Part shown: positions 6,563 through 12,756 of the stretch, one piece after another
Numbering within the stretch: the first letter of the stretch is position 1
Layout: every line of letters begins with the position of its first letter
Assembly (NCBI GenBank): GCA_032119475.1
Contig: JAUMCA010000048.1
Coordinates: 1-14,190 of the forward strand
DNA from: F1-60-MAGs149 sp032119475
Lineage (GTDB): Bacteria > Actinomycetota > Thermoleophilia > Gaiellales > F1-60-MAGs149
DNA: 14,190 nt
Direction: 5' to 3'
Program-made: the position numbers and the translations under genes
The notes under the pieces: generated by a model
What the model was told of the DNA's origin: nothing
Database searches by the model: none
The model's input: the letters and a program-made list of their open reading frames with translations, nothing else

Positions 6563-7495
6563 CTAGCCGACCACCGGGGGCAGCTTCTCGCCCTGCGCCT
6601 CGTACTGGTTGCGCTCGTACTCGACCGCGACGTCGTCGAAGCGGAAGTACGACCGCGGCGGCAGGATGCCCCACGTGTTCGACGCGAACGCGTCGTCGGG
6701 CCAGGTCCTCGGCTCGTGGGGCAGGCGCAGGATCTCCATGTCGCAGTACAGCTCGACGAAGAGGTTCTCCTCGGGGATGCGCACGTACGCGCACAGGTTC
6801 TGCGCGAGGTTGTGGCGCACCGGTCCCCAGCCGAGCCAGCGGCCGTGCCGGCCGAGGTGGTCGAGGAACACGCGGAGCTGCCCCCAGTCGACGATGTCGA
6901 AGGCGATGTGGTGGAAGTGCGCCGGGCCCATGCCCACGATCGCCATCTGGTGGTGCTCCGAGTGGAGGTGGAACCAGATGCCGGCCTCGCCGAGGCGATC
7001 GGAGACGTGCATGCCGAGGACGTCGGTGTAGAACGCCGTCATCTCCGCCATGTTCGGGGCGAGCATGTTGACGTGGCCGAGGCGGCGCGGATGCATGCCG
7101 AACGGCGGATCGGTCAGGCGGCCGGGCTGCGGCCAGGCCTCGATCGGCAGGCGCTCGCGGTAGGCGACGAGCTGCACGCCGCCCCCGGACGGGTCGGCGA
7201 AGCGCAGCGAGCCGTCGGGCTCGCGCGTGTGGGGGACGCCGCGGGCATCGAGATGCGCGGCGGCCTCCTCGAGGCTGCAGTCGGGCGCGAGCTCCCACGC
7301 GCTGTGGTCGTGATCGGGCGTCGCACCCTGGACGAGCTCCAGGCAGTAGTCCTCGGAGTCGGCGCGCAGGAGCGACCGGCCGGGCTCCCGGGCGACGACC
7401 TCGAGCCCGAACTGCACGGACCAGCGCGCGGTCGCCTCGTCGAGGTCCAGCACGCGCAGGCAGGCGTGGTGCAGATCGTGCAGTCGGATGCCCAC
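6563..7495 (-). CDS. Extradiol ring-cleavage dioxygenase, VOC fold
   Basis: This 310-residue protein has two vicinal-oxygen-chelate domains (about 5-115 and 135-260), as in type I extradiol dioxygenases that open catechol-like rings next to the diol using Fe(II) or Mn(II). The probable metal ligands are all in the second domain: RRLGHVN (H141), FHHIAFD (H195 or H196) and LFVELY (E248). A further His pair in SEHHQMA (181/182) and H228 (PVRHNL) are candidate acid/base residues. The N-terminal domain lacks an obvious ligand set, which is usual for this class. The start is GTG at 7495, 1 nt after the FAH-family stop. The co-encoded dehydrogenase and FAH enzyme fit a homoprotocatechuate-like meta pathway. 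The natural diol is unknown. Confidence 0.87.
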   Translation of the reverse strand: MGIRLHDLHHACLRVLDLDEATARWSVQFGLEVVAREPGRSLLRADSEDYCLELVQGATPDHDHSAWELAPDCSLEEAAAHLDARGVPHTREPDGSLRFADPSGGGVQLVAYRERLPIEAWPQPGRLTDPPFGMHPRRLGHVNMLAPNMAEMTAFYTDVLGMHVSDRLGEAGIWFHLHSEHHQMAIVGMGPAHFHHIAFDIVDWGQLRVFLDHLGRHGRWLGWGPVRHNLAQNLCAYVRIPEENLFVELYCDMEILRLPHEPRTWPDDAFASNTWGILPPRSYFRFDDVAVEYERNQYEAQGEKLPPVVG

Positions 7496-7496
7496 G

Positions 7497-8351
7497 TCAG
7501 ACCTCCCCGGCGGCCACGCGCCGCTCGGCCTCGTCCTCCGGCATCGCGAGCGCGACGTGGAGGGTGTTCGCGGACGTCTCGGGCTGATCGCCCGGACCGG
7601 ACAGGTCGACGTCCCAGTCGACCACGGTGTTGCGCAGGGCCGGCAGGCCGTCGATCTCGACCTCGACGACGTCGCCGACCTCCATCGGGCGCGAGTTCGC
7701 CGGGGTGCCCGTCAGGACGACGTCGCCGGGGACCAGCGTGATCACCCGGCAGAGGTCGGCGAGCTGGTAGCGGTAGTCCCAGATCAGGTCGTCCCGGTCG
7801 CCGCGCTGCACGACCTCGCCGTTGATGCGCGTCGTCAGCGTGAAGCCGTCGTCCGGCGTCCACTGATCGGCGGTGACCATCGCGGGCCCCATCGGCAGGA
7901 AGCCGTCCTGCCCCTTGACGCGCAGCATCGAGCCGCGGTCCGCGTGGCGGAAGTCGTGGAGGCCGACATCGTTGGCGGGGGAGAAGCCGGCGACGTACCG
8001 GTCGACGTCCTCCGGGCGGACGCCCTTCATCTCGCGGCCGACGATCACCGCGATCTCGCCCTCGTAGTTGAGGAAGCGCGTGCCGCGCGGGCGGCGGAGC
8101 TCGCCGAGGTGCCCGTTGAGGGTCGTCGGCGGCTTCATGAAGTAGGACGGCTCGGGCGGCGTCTTCGCCTGGTACTCGGTGAGCCGCGACTGGTACGTCA
8201 GGTGGACGGCGATGATCTTCGTCGGCTCGGCGGGCGCGAGCCACTGCGCGGCGGCCGGGTCGACCTCACCGCCGCCCTCGAGGCGGATCGCCCCGTCGGA
8301 CAGCTCGCCCCAGCGCGGCGCGCCCTCGTGCAGGATGCGGACGCGGAGCAT
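7497..8351 (-). CDS. Fumarylacetoacetate hydrolase-family enzyme (HpaG-like)
   Basis: This 284-residue protein has the FAH fold: a short N-terminal region, then the catalytic domain from about residue 70. The metal-binding set is intact: NYEGEIAVIVG with E97 and E99, ANDVGLHD with D128, then RVKGQDGFLPMGP with K146 and D149, and a LTGTP loop at 213-217. Members act on C-C bonds of keto acids: fumarylacetoacetate or fumarylpyruvate hydrolysis, or decarboxylation/isomerisation in the homoprotocatechuate route (HpaG). It is next to the extradiol dioxygenase, so processing of a ring-cleavage product is likely. The ATG at 8351 has CGGAG before it and overlaps by 1 nt (TGATG) the stop of a 12-codon leader ORF. 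The family is certain; the exact reaction is not. Confidence 0.88.
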   Translation of the reverse strand: MLRVRILHEGAPRWGELSDGAIRLEGGGEVDPAAAQWLAPAEPTKIIAVHLTYQSRLTEYQAKTPPEPSYFMKPPTTLNGHLGELRRPRGTRFLNYEGEIAVIVGREMKGVRPEDVDRYVAGFSPANDVGLHDFRHADRGSMLRVKGQDGFLPMGPAMVTADQWTPDDGFTLTTRINGEVVQRGDRDDLIWDYRYQLADLCRVITLVPGDVVLTGTPANSRPMEVGDVVEVEIDGLPALRNTVVDWDVDLSGPGDQPETSANTLHVALAMPEDEAERRVAAGEV

Positions 8352-8389
8352 CAGGCGGCTCCGAGGTGGTGCAGGGGGTTCGCGTTCAT
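8351..8389 (-). CDS. 12-residue leader ORF translationally coupled to the FAH-family gene
   Basis: The minus strand encodes MNANPLHHLGAA followed by TGA. A strong GGAGG Shine-Dalgarno (8400-8396) lies 6 nt before the ATG at 8389, and the stop shares one base with the FAH-family start (TGATG). This arrangement looks designed for translation and reinitiation, so it may be a leader peptide that tunes operon expression or a genuine micro-protein. The sequence is not a run of one amino acid as in classical attenuators, though it has His-His. I recognise no known leader peptide. Confidence 0.5.
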   Translation of the reverse strand: MNANPLHHLGAA

Positions 8390-8412
8390 CGGGTTCCTCC
8401 GTCCGAGATGGG

Positions 8413-8418
8413 ATCCTA
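8413..8418 (-). promoter_or_regulatory. Candidate -10 of the minus-strand catabolic operon
   Basis: TAGGAT (minus strand, 4 of 6 to TATAAT) lies about 24 nt upstream of the leader-ORF ATG and about 13 nt before its GGAGG site. That would give a short 5' leader starting near 8406. No good -35 is seen at the proper distance; that position is covered by the perfect palindrome at 8430-8444, which suggests regulator dependence. Confidence 0.25.
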
Positions 8419-8429
8419 GGCCGTGGCGC

Positions 8430-8444
8430 GCGGATCCGATCCGC
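8430..8444. promoter_or_regulatory. Perfect palindrome GCGGATC-C-GATCCGC in the divergent promoter region
   Basis: The arms are 7 bp with a single central base, so it is a perfect inverted repeat. It sits where the -35 of the minus-strand operon would lie if TAGGAT (8418-8413) is the -10. It shares the GGAT...ATCC core with the element at 8478-8492 but has a different spacing, so it may bind another protein or be a degenerate relative. Function is inferred only from symmetry and location. Confidence 0.4.
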
Positions 8445-8476
8445 TTGCCGCCTGCGTGGGCGCGGGCCGGCGAATC

Positions 8477-8495
8477 GTGGATACTGTATCCAATC
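8477..8495. promoter_or_regulatory. Shared 19-bp operator candidate, copy 1 (divergent promoter)
   Basis: The element GTGGATACTGTATCCAATC contains the perfect 15-bp palindrome TGGATAC-T-GTATCCA (8478-8492). A copy with 18 of 19 identical bases lies at 12718-12736 over the HpaB-like promoter. This copy lies between the minus-strand operon (start 8389/8351) and the plus-strand operon (start 8577). The GGATAC/GTATCC symmetry is reminiscent of GntR/FadR-type operators, but no such regulator is in the window. The repetition is observed; regulon control is inferred. Confidence 0.7.
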
Positions 8496-8576
8496 CACGC
8501 CGCCGTGTGCACCTTCTCGCGGCGGCGGGGCGGGGGCCGATACGATGGCCCTGCAGACGCGGGAATGGAGGAGCGC

Positions 8577-9776
8577 ATGGCCGTCCAGGCTGATCCGATG
8601 ATCGACCCCGAGCGCCGGCAGCGCCTGCTCGAGATCGTCGACGAGATCGGACCCGCGTTCCGCGAGCGCGCGCCGCGCTACGACCGCGAGGCCTCGTTCC
8701 CCTTCGAGAACTTCGACGACCTGCGCGAGGCCGGGTTCCTCGGCCTCTGCATCCCGAGGCGCTACGGCGGCATGGGCGCGTCGTTCGGCGACTACATGCA
8801 CGTGGGCGCGGCGATCGGGTCGTACTGCCCGATGACGGCGCTGACCTTCAACATGCACACGCAGACCGTCCTGTGGACGGGCATCGCCGCGGACGACCTC
8901 GACATGGACGACGCCGCGCGCGCCGGGCACGAGGAGCGCCGCACCGAGCTGTACCGCCGCATCCTCGAGGACGGCGTGATCCAGTCGCAGCCGCTGTCCG
9001 AGGGCATCGCGCAGGGCGCCACGCGCGGGTTCGCCACGACGGCCACGCGGGTCGACGGCGGCTACCGGATCAACGGCCGCAAGATCTTCGCCTCGCTCGC
9101 GGGCGCGGCGTCGGATTACAACATCACCTGCGTCGAGACGGACGAGGATGAGATCCTCTTCGTCGCCGTGTCGGCGGACGATCCCGGCGTCGAGATCGTC
9201 GGCGACTGGGACCCGCTCGGCATGCGGGGCACCGTGTCGCGGACGCTGCTCTTCCGGGACGCCTTCGTGCCCGAGACCGGCGTCCTGCTCCCGCGGGGCG
9301 TCTACAACCAGCTCGCGGAGCGCTGGCCGTACGTCTACATGACGCTCACACCCGCCTACATGGGCCTGACGAAGGCCGTCATCGACTTCGTCGAGGAGTA
9401 CATGTCGTCGCAGGCGCCACCGGGCATCACGTCGCGCCGCGACGTCCCGCAGAAGCAGCAGGGGTGGGCCGAGTTGCAGATCATGTACGAGCGCAGTCGC
9501 GCGCTGTTCGAGCGGGTCGTCGAGGAGGCGCGGGTCGATCCGACGCCGGAGATGATGCGCCGGGCGCTCGCCGCGACGTACACGGTCATGGAGACGGCGC
9601 CGGAGGTCGCGTCGCTCGCCATCCGCGTCTGCGGAGGGCTGTCGCTGCTGAAGGAGATGCGGCTCGAGCAGCACTACCGCGACGCCCGCTGCGGCAGCAC
9701 GATGCTGCCGTGGAGCGCCGAGGTGTGCCTCCACCGGCTCGGTCGGCACGGCATCTTCCCCGACGCGGAGGCGTAG
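8577..9776 (+). CDS. Acyl-CoA dehydrogenase-fold flavoprotein, probably a monooxygenase/oxidase
   Basis: The 399-residue product has the full acyl-CoA dehydrogenase architecture: N-terminal helical domain with EAGFLGLCIPRRYGGMG (51-67), a middle beta domain with GGYRINGRKIFAS (161-173) and PLGMRGT (203-209), and a C-terminal helical domain ending with EQHYRDAR (374-381). In true dehydrogenases the base Glu follows RDA(R/K) by about six residues; here the segment is CGSTMLPWSAEVC and that position is Leu387. The alternative Glu position of isovaleryl-type enzymes also does not appear filled. Such proteins are often flavin-dependent monooxygenases or oxidases fed by a separate reductase. The ATG at 8577 is chosen over 8565 because GGAGGAG (8567-8573) is well placed for it. 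Its stop shares one base with the next start (TAGTG). Confidence 0.85.
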   Translation: MAVQADPMIDPERRQRLLEIVDEIGPAFRERAPRYDREASFPFENFDDLREAGFLGLCIPRRYGGMGASFGDYMHVGAAIGSYCPMTALTFNMHTQTVLWTGIAADDLDMDDAARAGHEERRTELYRRILEDGVIQSQPLSEGIAQGATRGFATTATRVDGGYRINGRKIFASLAGAASDYNITCVETDEDEILFVAVSADDPGVEIVGDWDPLGMRGTVSRTLLFRDAFVPETGVLLPRGVYNQLAERWPYVYMTLTPAYMGLTKAVIDFVEEYMSSQAPPGITSRRDVPQKQQGWAELQIMYERSRALFERVVEEARVDPTPEMMRRALAATYTVMETAPEVASLAIRVCGGLSLLKEMRLEQHYRDARCGSTMLPWSAEVCLHRLGRHGIFPDAEA

Positions 9777-10561
9777 TGCGCGACGTCGACGCGCGGCCGA
9801 TCGCCTGGCGCGAGGCGGGGGAGGGCTCGCTCGTCCTCTTCCTCCACGGGATCGGCATGACGCGCAACGGCTGGGACGCGCAGATTGCCGGGCTCGCGGA
9901 TGCGCATCGCTGCGTCGCCTGGGATCTGCCCGGCTACGGCGCGTCGGAGCCGCTCGGGGAGTTCTCGCTCGCGGCGGCGGCCGACGCGGCCGCGCGTCTG
10001 ATCGACCACCTCCGCGGCCCGGCGCACGTGGTGGGCCTGTCGATGGGCGGGATGGTCGCCCTCGAGCTCGCGCTGCGGCATCCCGAAGCCGTGCGGTCGC
10101 TCGGGCTCGTCGACACGAGCCCGGCGTTCGGGCTCGACGGCACCGATCCCGACGCCTGGCGCGCGGCGCGCCTCGCGCCGCTCGAGGCCGGCGCCCGCGT
10201 CGAGGAGTTCGCCGAGCCGGTGCTGCGCGGCGTCATGGCGCCCGATCCCGACCCCGCCGCCGTCACGGCGGCCGTCGCCTCGATGCTGCGTGTCCCCGTG
10301 TCCGGGCTCATGCAGACGGTGGCGGCTCTCCCCGCCCACGACGTCCGCGACCGGCTCGACCGCATCGACGCGCCGACGCTGGTGGTCGTCGGCGAGCTCG
10401 ACGAGGAGACCCCGCCGTCGTACGCGCAGGCGCTCGCCGACGGGATCGCGGGCGCACGGCTCGCGATCATCCCGGGTGCCGGTCACCTGACGCCGTTCGA
10501 GGCACCTGCGGCGTTGACCGCGCTGCTGCGCGAGCATATCGACCTCGTGGAGGCCGCCTGA
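9776..10561 (+). CDS. Alpha/beta hydrolase, possibly N-formylmaleamate deformylase (NicD-like)
   Basis: This 261-residue protein is a standard alpha/beta hydrolase. HGIG at 24-27 forms the oxyanion region, GLSMGG places the nucleophile at Ser89, GELD gives Asp209, and GAGHLTP gives His237. A second Asp (LVDTSP, Asp113) lies 24 residues after Ser89. As I recall it, that is the spacing between Ser101 and Asp125 in Pseudomonas NicD, so either Asp could complete the triad. The gene lies between the ACAD-fold gene (GTG start sharing one base with its stop) and a NicX-like gene (TGATG overlap). Deformylation of the NicX product is therefore a natural hypothesis. The alternative is a meta-cleavage or lactone hydrolase. 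Confidence 0.85.
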   Translation: MRDVDARPIAWREAGEGSLVLFLHGIGMTRNGWDAQIAGLADAHRCVAWDLPGYGASEPLGEFSLAAAADAAARLIDHLRGPAHVVGLSMGGMVALELALRHPEAVRSLGLVDTSPAFGLDGTDPDAWRAARLAPLEAGARVEEFAEPVLRGVMAPDPDPAAVTAAVASMLRVPVSGLMQTVAALPAHDVRDRLDRIDAPTLVVVGELDEETPPSYAQALADGIAGARLAIIPGAGHLTPFEAPAALTALLREHIDLVEAA

Positions 10562-11586
10562 TGGAGCACCGCACGCTCGACGTATTCCGCCGCGCGCTCG
10601 CCGCGAGCGGTCTGGCCGCCGGCGAGGTCGTGGCCGTCCTCAGCGAGTCGACCAGCCGTACCGTGCTCGTCGACACGGCGCGCCTCGCCGCTGAGGACCT
10701 CGGCGGCCGCGTCGTCGACATCCGCGTCCCGACGCCGGCGAACCCGGGGCCGGTCGCGATCCGCTCGACGGGTTCCAGCCTCGCGCTGCAGGGCAACCCG
10801 GCCGCGGTCGCCGCCCTGCAGGCCGCGGATCTCGTCATCGACTGCACGGTCGAGGGCCTGCTCCACGCCCCCGAGCTTCCCGGCGTCCTCGGCGCGGGCA
10901 GTCGCGTCCTGATGATCCCGAACGAGGATCCCGAGGCCTTCGAGCGCTGGGCGCCGGATGACGGCGCGCTCCAGCGCCGCGTCCTCGCCGGCCTCGAGCG
11001 GCTGCGCGCCGCCGCCGAGATGCACGTCACATCGCCGGCCGGCACCGATCTCCGCGTTCGCCTCACCGGCGCCTTCACCGCCGGGTCGTGGGGCGCGACG
11101 GACGGTCCGGGCACGATCGCGCACTGGCCCGGCGGCCTCGTCGTCTGCTTCCCCGCCGCAGGCTCGGTCGAGGGCACGGTGGTGCTGGCACCCGGCGACG
11201 CGAATCTCACGTTCAAGGAGTACCTGCGCGATCCCGTCCGGCTCGAGATCGCCGGCGATCGCGTCGTCGACATCGTCGGCGACAGCCTGGACGCGGATCT
11301 GCTGCGCTCGTACCTCGCCGCGTTCGACGAGGACGAGGCCTATTGCATCAGCCACGTGGGCTGGGGCATGAACCCGGCCGCGCGCTGGGATGCGCTGGCC
11401 ATGGTCGACAAGCGCGAGACGAACGGCATCGAGCTGCGCGCCTTCGCCGGCAACGTCCTGTTCTCCACGGGCGCCAACGAGAACGCCGGGCGCCACACGC
11501 GCGGCCACTTCGACTTCCCGATGCGCGGCTGCACGGTGGCGCTCGACGGCCACCTCGTCGTCGACGCCGGCCGCGTCACGGACTAG
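10561..11586 (+). CDS. nicX: NicX-like 2,5-dihydroxypyridine 5,6-dioxygenase-family protein
   Basis: This 341-residue protein belongs to the family that looks like M29 (leucyl) aminopeptidases but includes NicX, a mononuclear Fe(II) enzyme that opens 2,5-dihydroxypyridine to N-formylmaleamate. Key segments are YCISHVGWGMNPAARW with His265, and RGHFDFPM with His316 and Asp318. These correspond to the His265/His318/Asp320 iron ligands I recall for Pseudomonas NicX. His102 and His188 fall near the two further catalytic histidines reported there. The gene overlaps the preceding alpha/beta hydrolase by one base and ends the operon, facing recX. The family assignment is good. Whether the ring is a pyridine or another hydroxylated ring is not settled by sequence, because no other nicotinate-pathway gene is in the window. 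Confidence 0.72.
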   Translation: MEHRTLDVFRRALAASGLAAGEVVAVLSESTSRTVLVDTARLAAEDLGGRVVDIRVPTPANPGPVAIRSTGSSLALQGNPAAVAALQAADLVIDCTVEGLLHAPELPGVLGAGSRVLMIPNEDPEAFERWAPDDGALQRRVLAGLERLRAAAEMHVTSPAGTDLRVRLTGAFTAGSWGATDGPGTIAHWPGGLVVCFPAAGSVEGTVVLAPGDANLTFKEYLRDPVRLEIAGDRVVDIVGDSLDADLLRSYLAAFDEDEAYCISHVGWGMNPAARWDALAMVDKRETNGIELRAFAGNVLFSTGANENAGRHTRGHFDFPMRGCTVALDGHLVVDAGRVTD

Positions 11587-11614
11587 TCGCGCGGCGCGGA
11601 CGCTCGGCGGCGCG

Positions 11615-12385
11615 TCAGCGAAGCGCGGCGATGATCGCCCGCGTCTGCGTCGGCGAGGCCCCGCGGCGGGCGCAGAAGGCCTGCGCACGGCGGGCGGCGC
11701 CGGCGTCCGTGCCCGCGGCGGGGTAGCGTCGACGCACTTGTCGCTCGAGCTCGACGACGTCGACCTCCCGGCGGCCCGCATCGTCGCCGGCGAGCTCGGA
11801 CGCGACACGGCGCGCGACGTCGGGGCCGAAGCCGCGCCGGGCGAGGAAGGCGTACGCGCGCGACCGGGTCGCCGCGCTCGACGGCCGCGCGGCGAGCAGC
11901 GTCCGCGCCGCCGCGTCCGGATCGAAGTCCGCGTAGGCGGTGTCGAGCGCGGCCGCCACGTCGGGCTTGGCGAAGCCCTGCCGGTCGAGCCGCTGACGGG
12001 CGACGTAGGGCGCGTAGCCTCCGTCCCGCAGTCGGCGCGCCCGGGTGGCGGCGAGCGCGCGGTCGTCGAGCGCCCCCATCTCCACGAGGCGGGAGAGGGC
12101 GGCGGCGATCACCGGCTCGTCGATCCCCTTGCGGCGCATCCGGTCGGCGAGCGCGCCTGACGACGCCATCCGGAAGTCGAGCGAGCGCAGCCCGTACGAG
12201 ACGGCGTCCGCGACCGCGCCGCGCTGGTCGAGGGCCGCGACCTCCGCGTCCGTCAGGCGCTGGCCGACCGCGAGGCCGGCGTCGGCCACGAGGCCGAGCG
12301 GCAGCGTCGCCCAGTACGCGCCGTCGAGGTGGACGCGCACCACCGGCCGGCCGTCCTTCGCGGCGAGGCGGGTGATCTCCGGCAC
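11615..12385 (-). CDS. recX: RecX-family regulator of RecA
   Basis: This 256-residue protein is built of repeated three-helix units typical of RecX, which binds RecA filaments and limits recombinase activity. The signature is spread over YGLRSLDFRMASSGALADRMRRKGID (about 63-88), MGALDDRALAATRARRL and GYAPYVARQRLDRQGF, then RAYAFLARRGFGPDVARRVA. It is longer than the roughly 150-200 residues of many RecX proteins because of an N-terminal beta-rich extension (1-55) common in actinobacteria. The start is GTG at 12385, 2 nt after the stop of the RAM-domain gene and without its own clear Shine-Dalgarno, so coupling is likely. recA is not in the window. It converges on the NicX-like gene, 28 nt away, with no obvious hairpin between. 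Confidence 0.85.
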   Translation of the reverse strand: MPEITRLAAKDGRPVVRVHLDGAYWATLPLGLVADAGLAVGQRLTDAEVAALDQRGAVADAVSYGLRSLDFRMASSGALADRMRRKGIDEPVIAAALSRLVEMGALDDRALAATRARRLRDGGYAPYVARQRLDRQGFAKPDVAAALDTAYADFDPDAAARTLLAARPSSAATRSRAYAFLARRGFGPDVARRVASELAGDDAGRREVDVVELERQVRRRYPAAGTDAGAARRAQAFCARRGASPTQTRAIIAALR

Positions 12386-12387
12386 GT

Positions 12388-12660
12388 CTAGGAGAGGTCG
12401 AAGAGCTGCGCGAGGTCGTGGCGCGAGTAGGCGCGGAAGGCCGGCAGCGTCTCCGTGCCGGCGATGCCGTCGACCGACAGGACGCCGCTGGTGATCAGCT
12501 CCGCCATCGCCTCGTTGGTCGGCACCCGGACGATCGCCACGAGGTCGTGACGGCCGGCCACGCTGTGGACCTCGGCGACGCCGTCGATCGCGGCGAGCGC
12601 CTCGGCGACGTCGCCGACGCGACCGCGCTCCACATCGATGAGGACGAAGGCCGTGACCAC
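12388..12660 (-). CDS. Stand-alone Lrp/AsnC effector-binding (RAM) domain protein
   Basis: This 90-residue protein matches only the C-terminal ligand/oligomerisation domain of Lrp/AsnC regulators: MVTAFVLIDVERGRVGDVAEAL, then VHSVAGRHDLVAIVRVPTNEAMAELI, then the closing strand at about 66-78. There is no helix-turn-helix, so it cannot bind DNA as a classic Lrp does. Such single-domain proteins form ring oligomers that bind small molecules such as amino acids. I chose the GTG at 12660 because it gives exactly one domain; the open frame further upstream is antisense to the HpaB-like gene. A TAGACT box (12673-12668) lies 7 nt before this GTG, which suggests a leaderless start. It heads a two-gene unit with recX. 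Confidence 0.78.
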   Translation of the reverse strand: MVTAFVLIDVERGRVGDVAEALAAIDGVAEVHSVAGRHDLVAIVRVPTNEAMAELITSGVLSVDGIAGTETLPAFRAYSRHDLAQLFDLS

Positions 12661-12667
12661 GCCGCCG

Positions 12668-12673
12668 AGTCTA
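12668..12673 (-). promoter_or_regulatory. Candidate -10 for the RAM-domain/recX unit
   Basis: TAGACT (4 of 6 to TATAAT) on the minus strand is followed by 7 nt and the GTG at 12660, the same leaderless spacing seen for two other genes here. No convincing -35 is visible. Confidence 0.3.
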
Positions 12674-12697
12674 GCCGGGCCGGCGGGGCGTTTTCGC

Positions 12698-12726
12698 TTG
12701 ACGAGCGAGCGGGTAAAGTGGATACT
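12698..12726 (+). promoter_or_regulatory. Promoter of the HpaB-like monooxygenase
   Basis: TTGACG (12698-12703, 5 of 6 to consensus) is followed by exactly 17 nt and GATACT (12721-12726, 4 of 6). Transcription should begin near 12733, giving a leader of about 24 nt before the ATG at 12757. The -10 is embedded in the shared palindromic element at 12718-12736, so a bound protein would exclude RNA polymerase. Confidence 0.65.
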
Positions 12727-12736
12727 GGATCCAATC
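12718..12736. promoter_or_regulatory. Shared 19-bp operator candidate, copy 2 (on the -10 box)
   Basis: GTGGATACTGGATCCAATC differs from copy 1 at 8477-8495 by one base, which breaks one pair of the palindrome (TGGATAC-T-GGATCCA). It covers the GATACT -10 hexamer, the classical place for a repressor site. The duplication links expression of this monooxygenase to the divergent catabolic operons about 4.2 kb away. Confidence 0.7.
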
Positions 12737-12756
12737 TCACGGGAAACGGAACGACG

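Noticed and set aside
7497..9749. A 750-codon minus-strand frame extending far upstream of the FAH-family gene, and a 762-codon plus-strand frame (7488-9776) extending upstream of the ACAD-like gene
   Set aside because: Only 7497-8351 (minus) and 8577-9776 (plus) show family motifs. The extensions cross the divergent promoter region and are antisense to the other gene; the chosen starts have Shine-Dalgarno sites.
10561..11586. Reading the NicX-like gene as an M29 leucyl aminopeptidase
   Set aside because: The SHVGWG and GHFDFPM ligand motifs and the operon context fit the ring-opening dioxygenase branch better, although the family relationship to M29 peptidases is real.
11587..11614. Possible terminator between the convergent NicX-like and recX genes
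   Set aside because: GC-rich repeats are present but the arms do not pair as a continuous stem and there is no T-tract.
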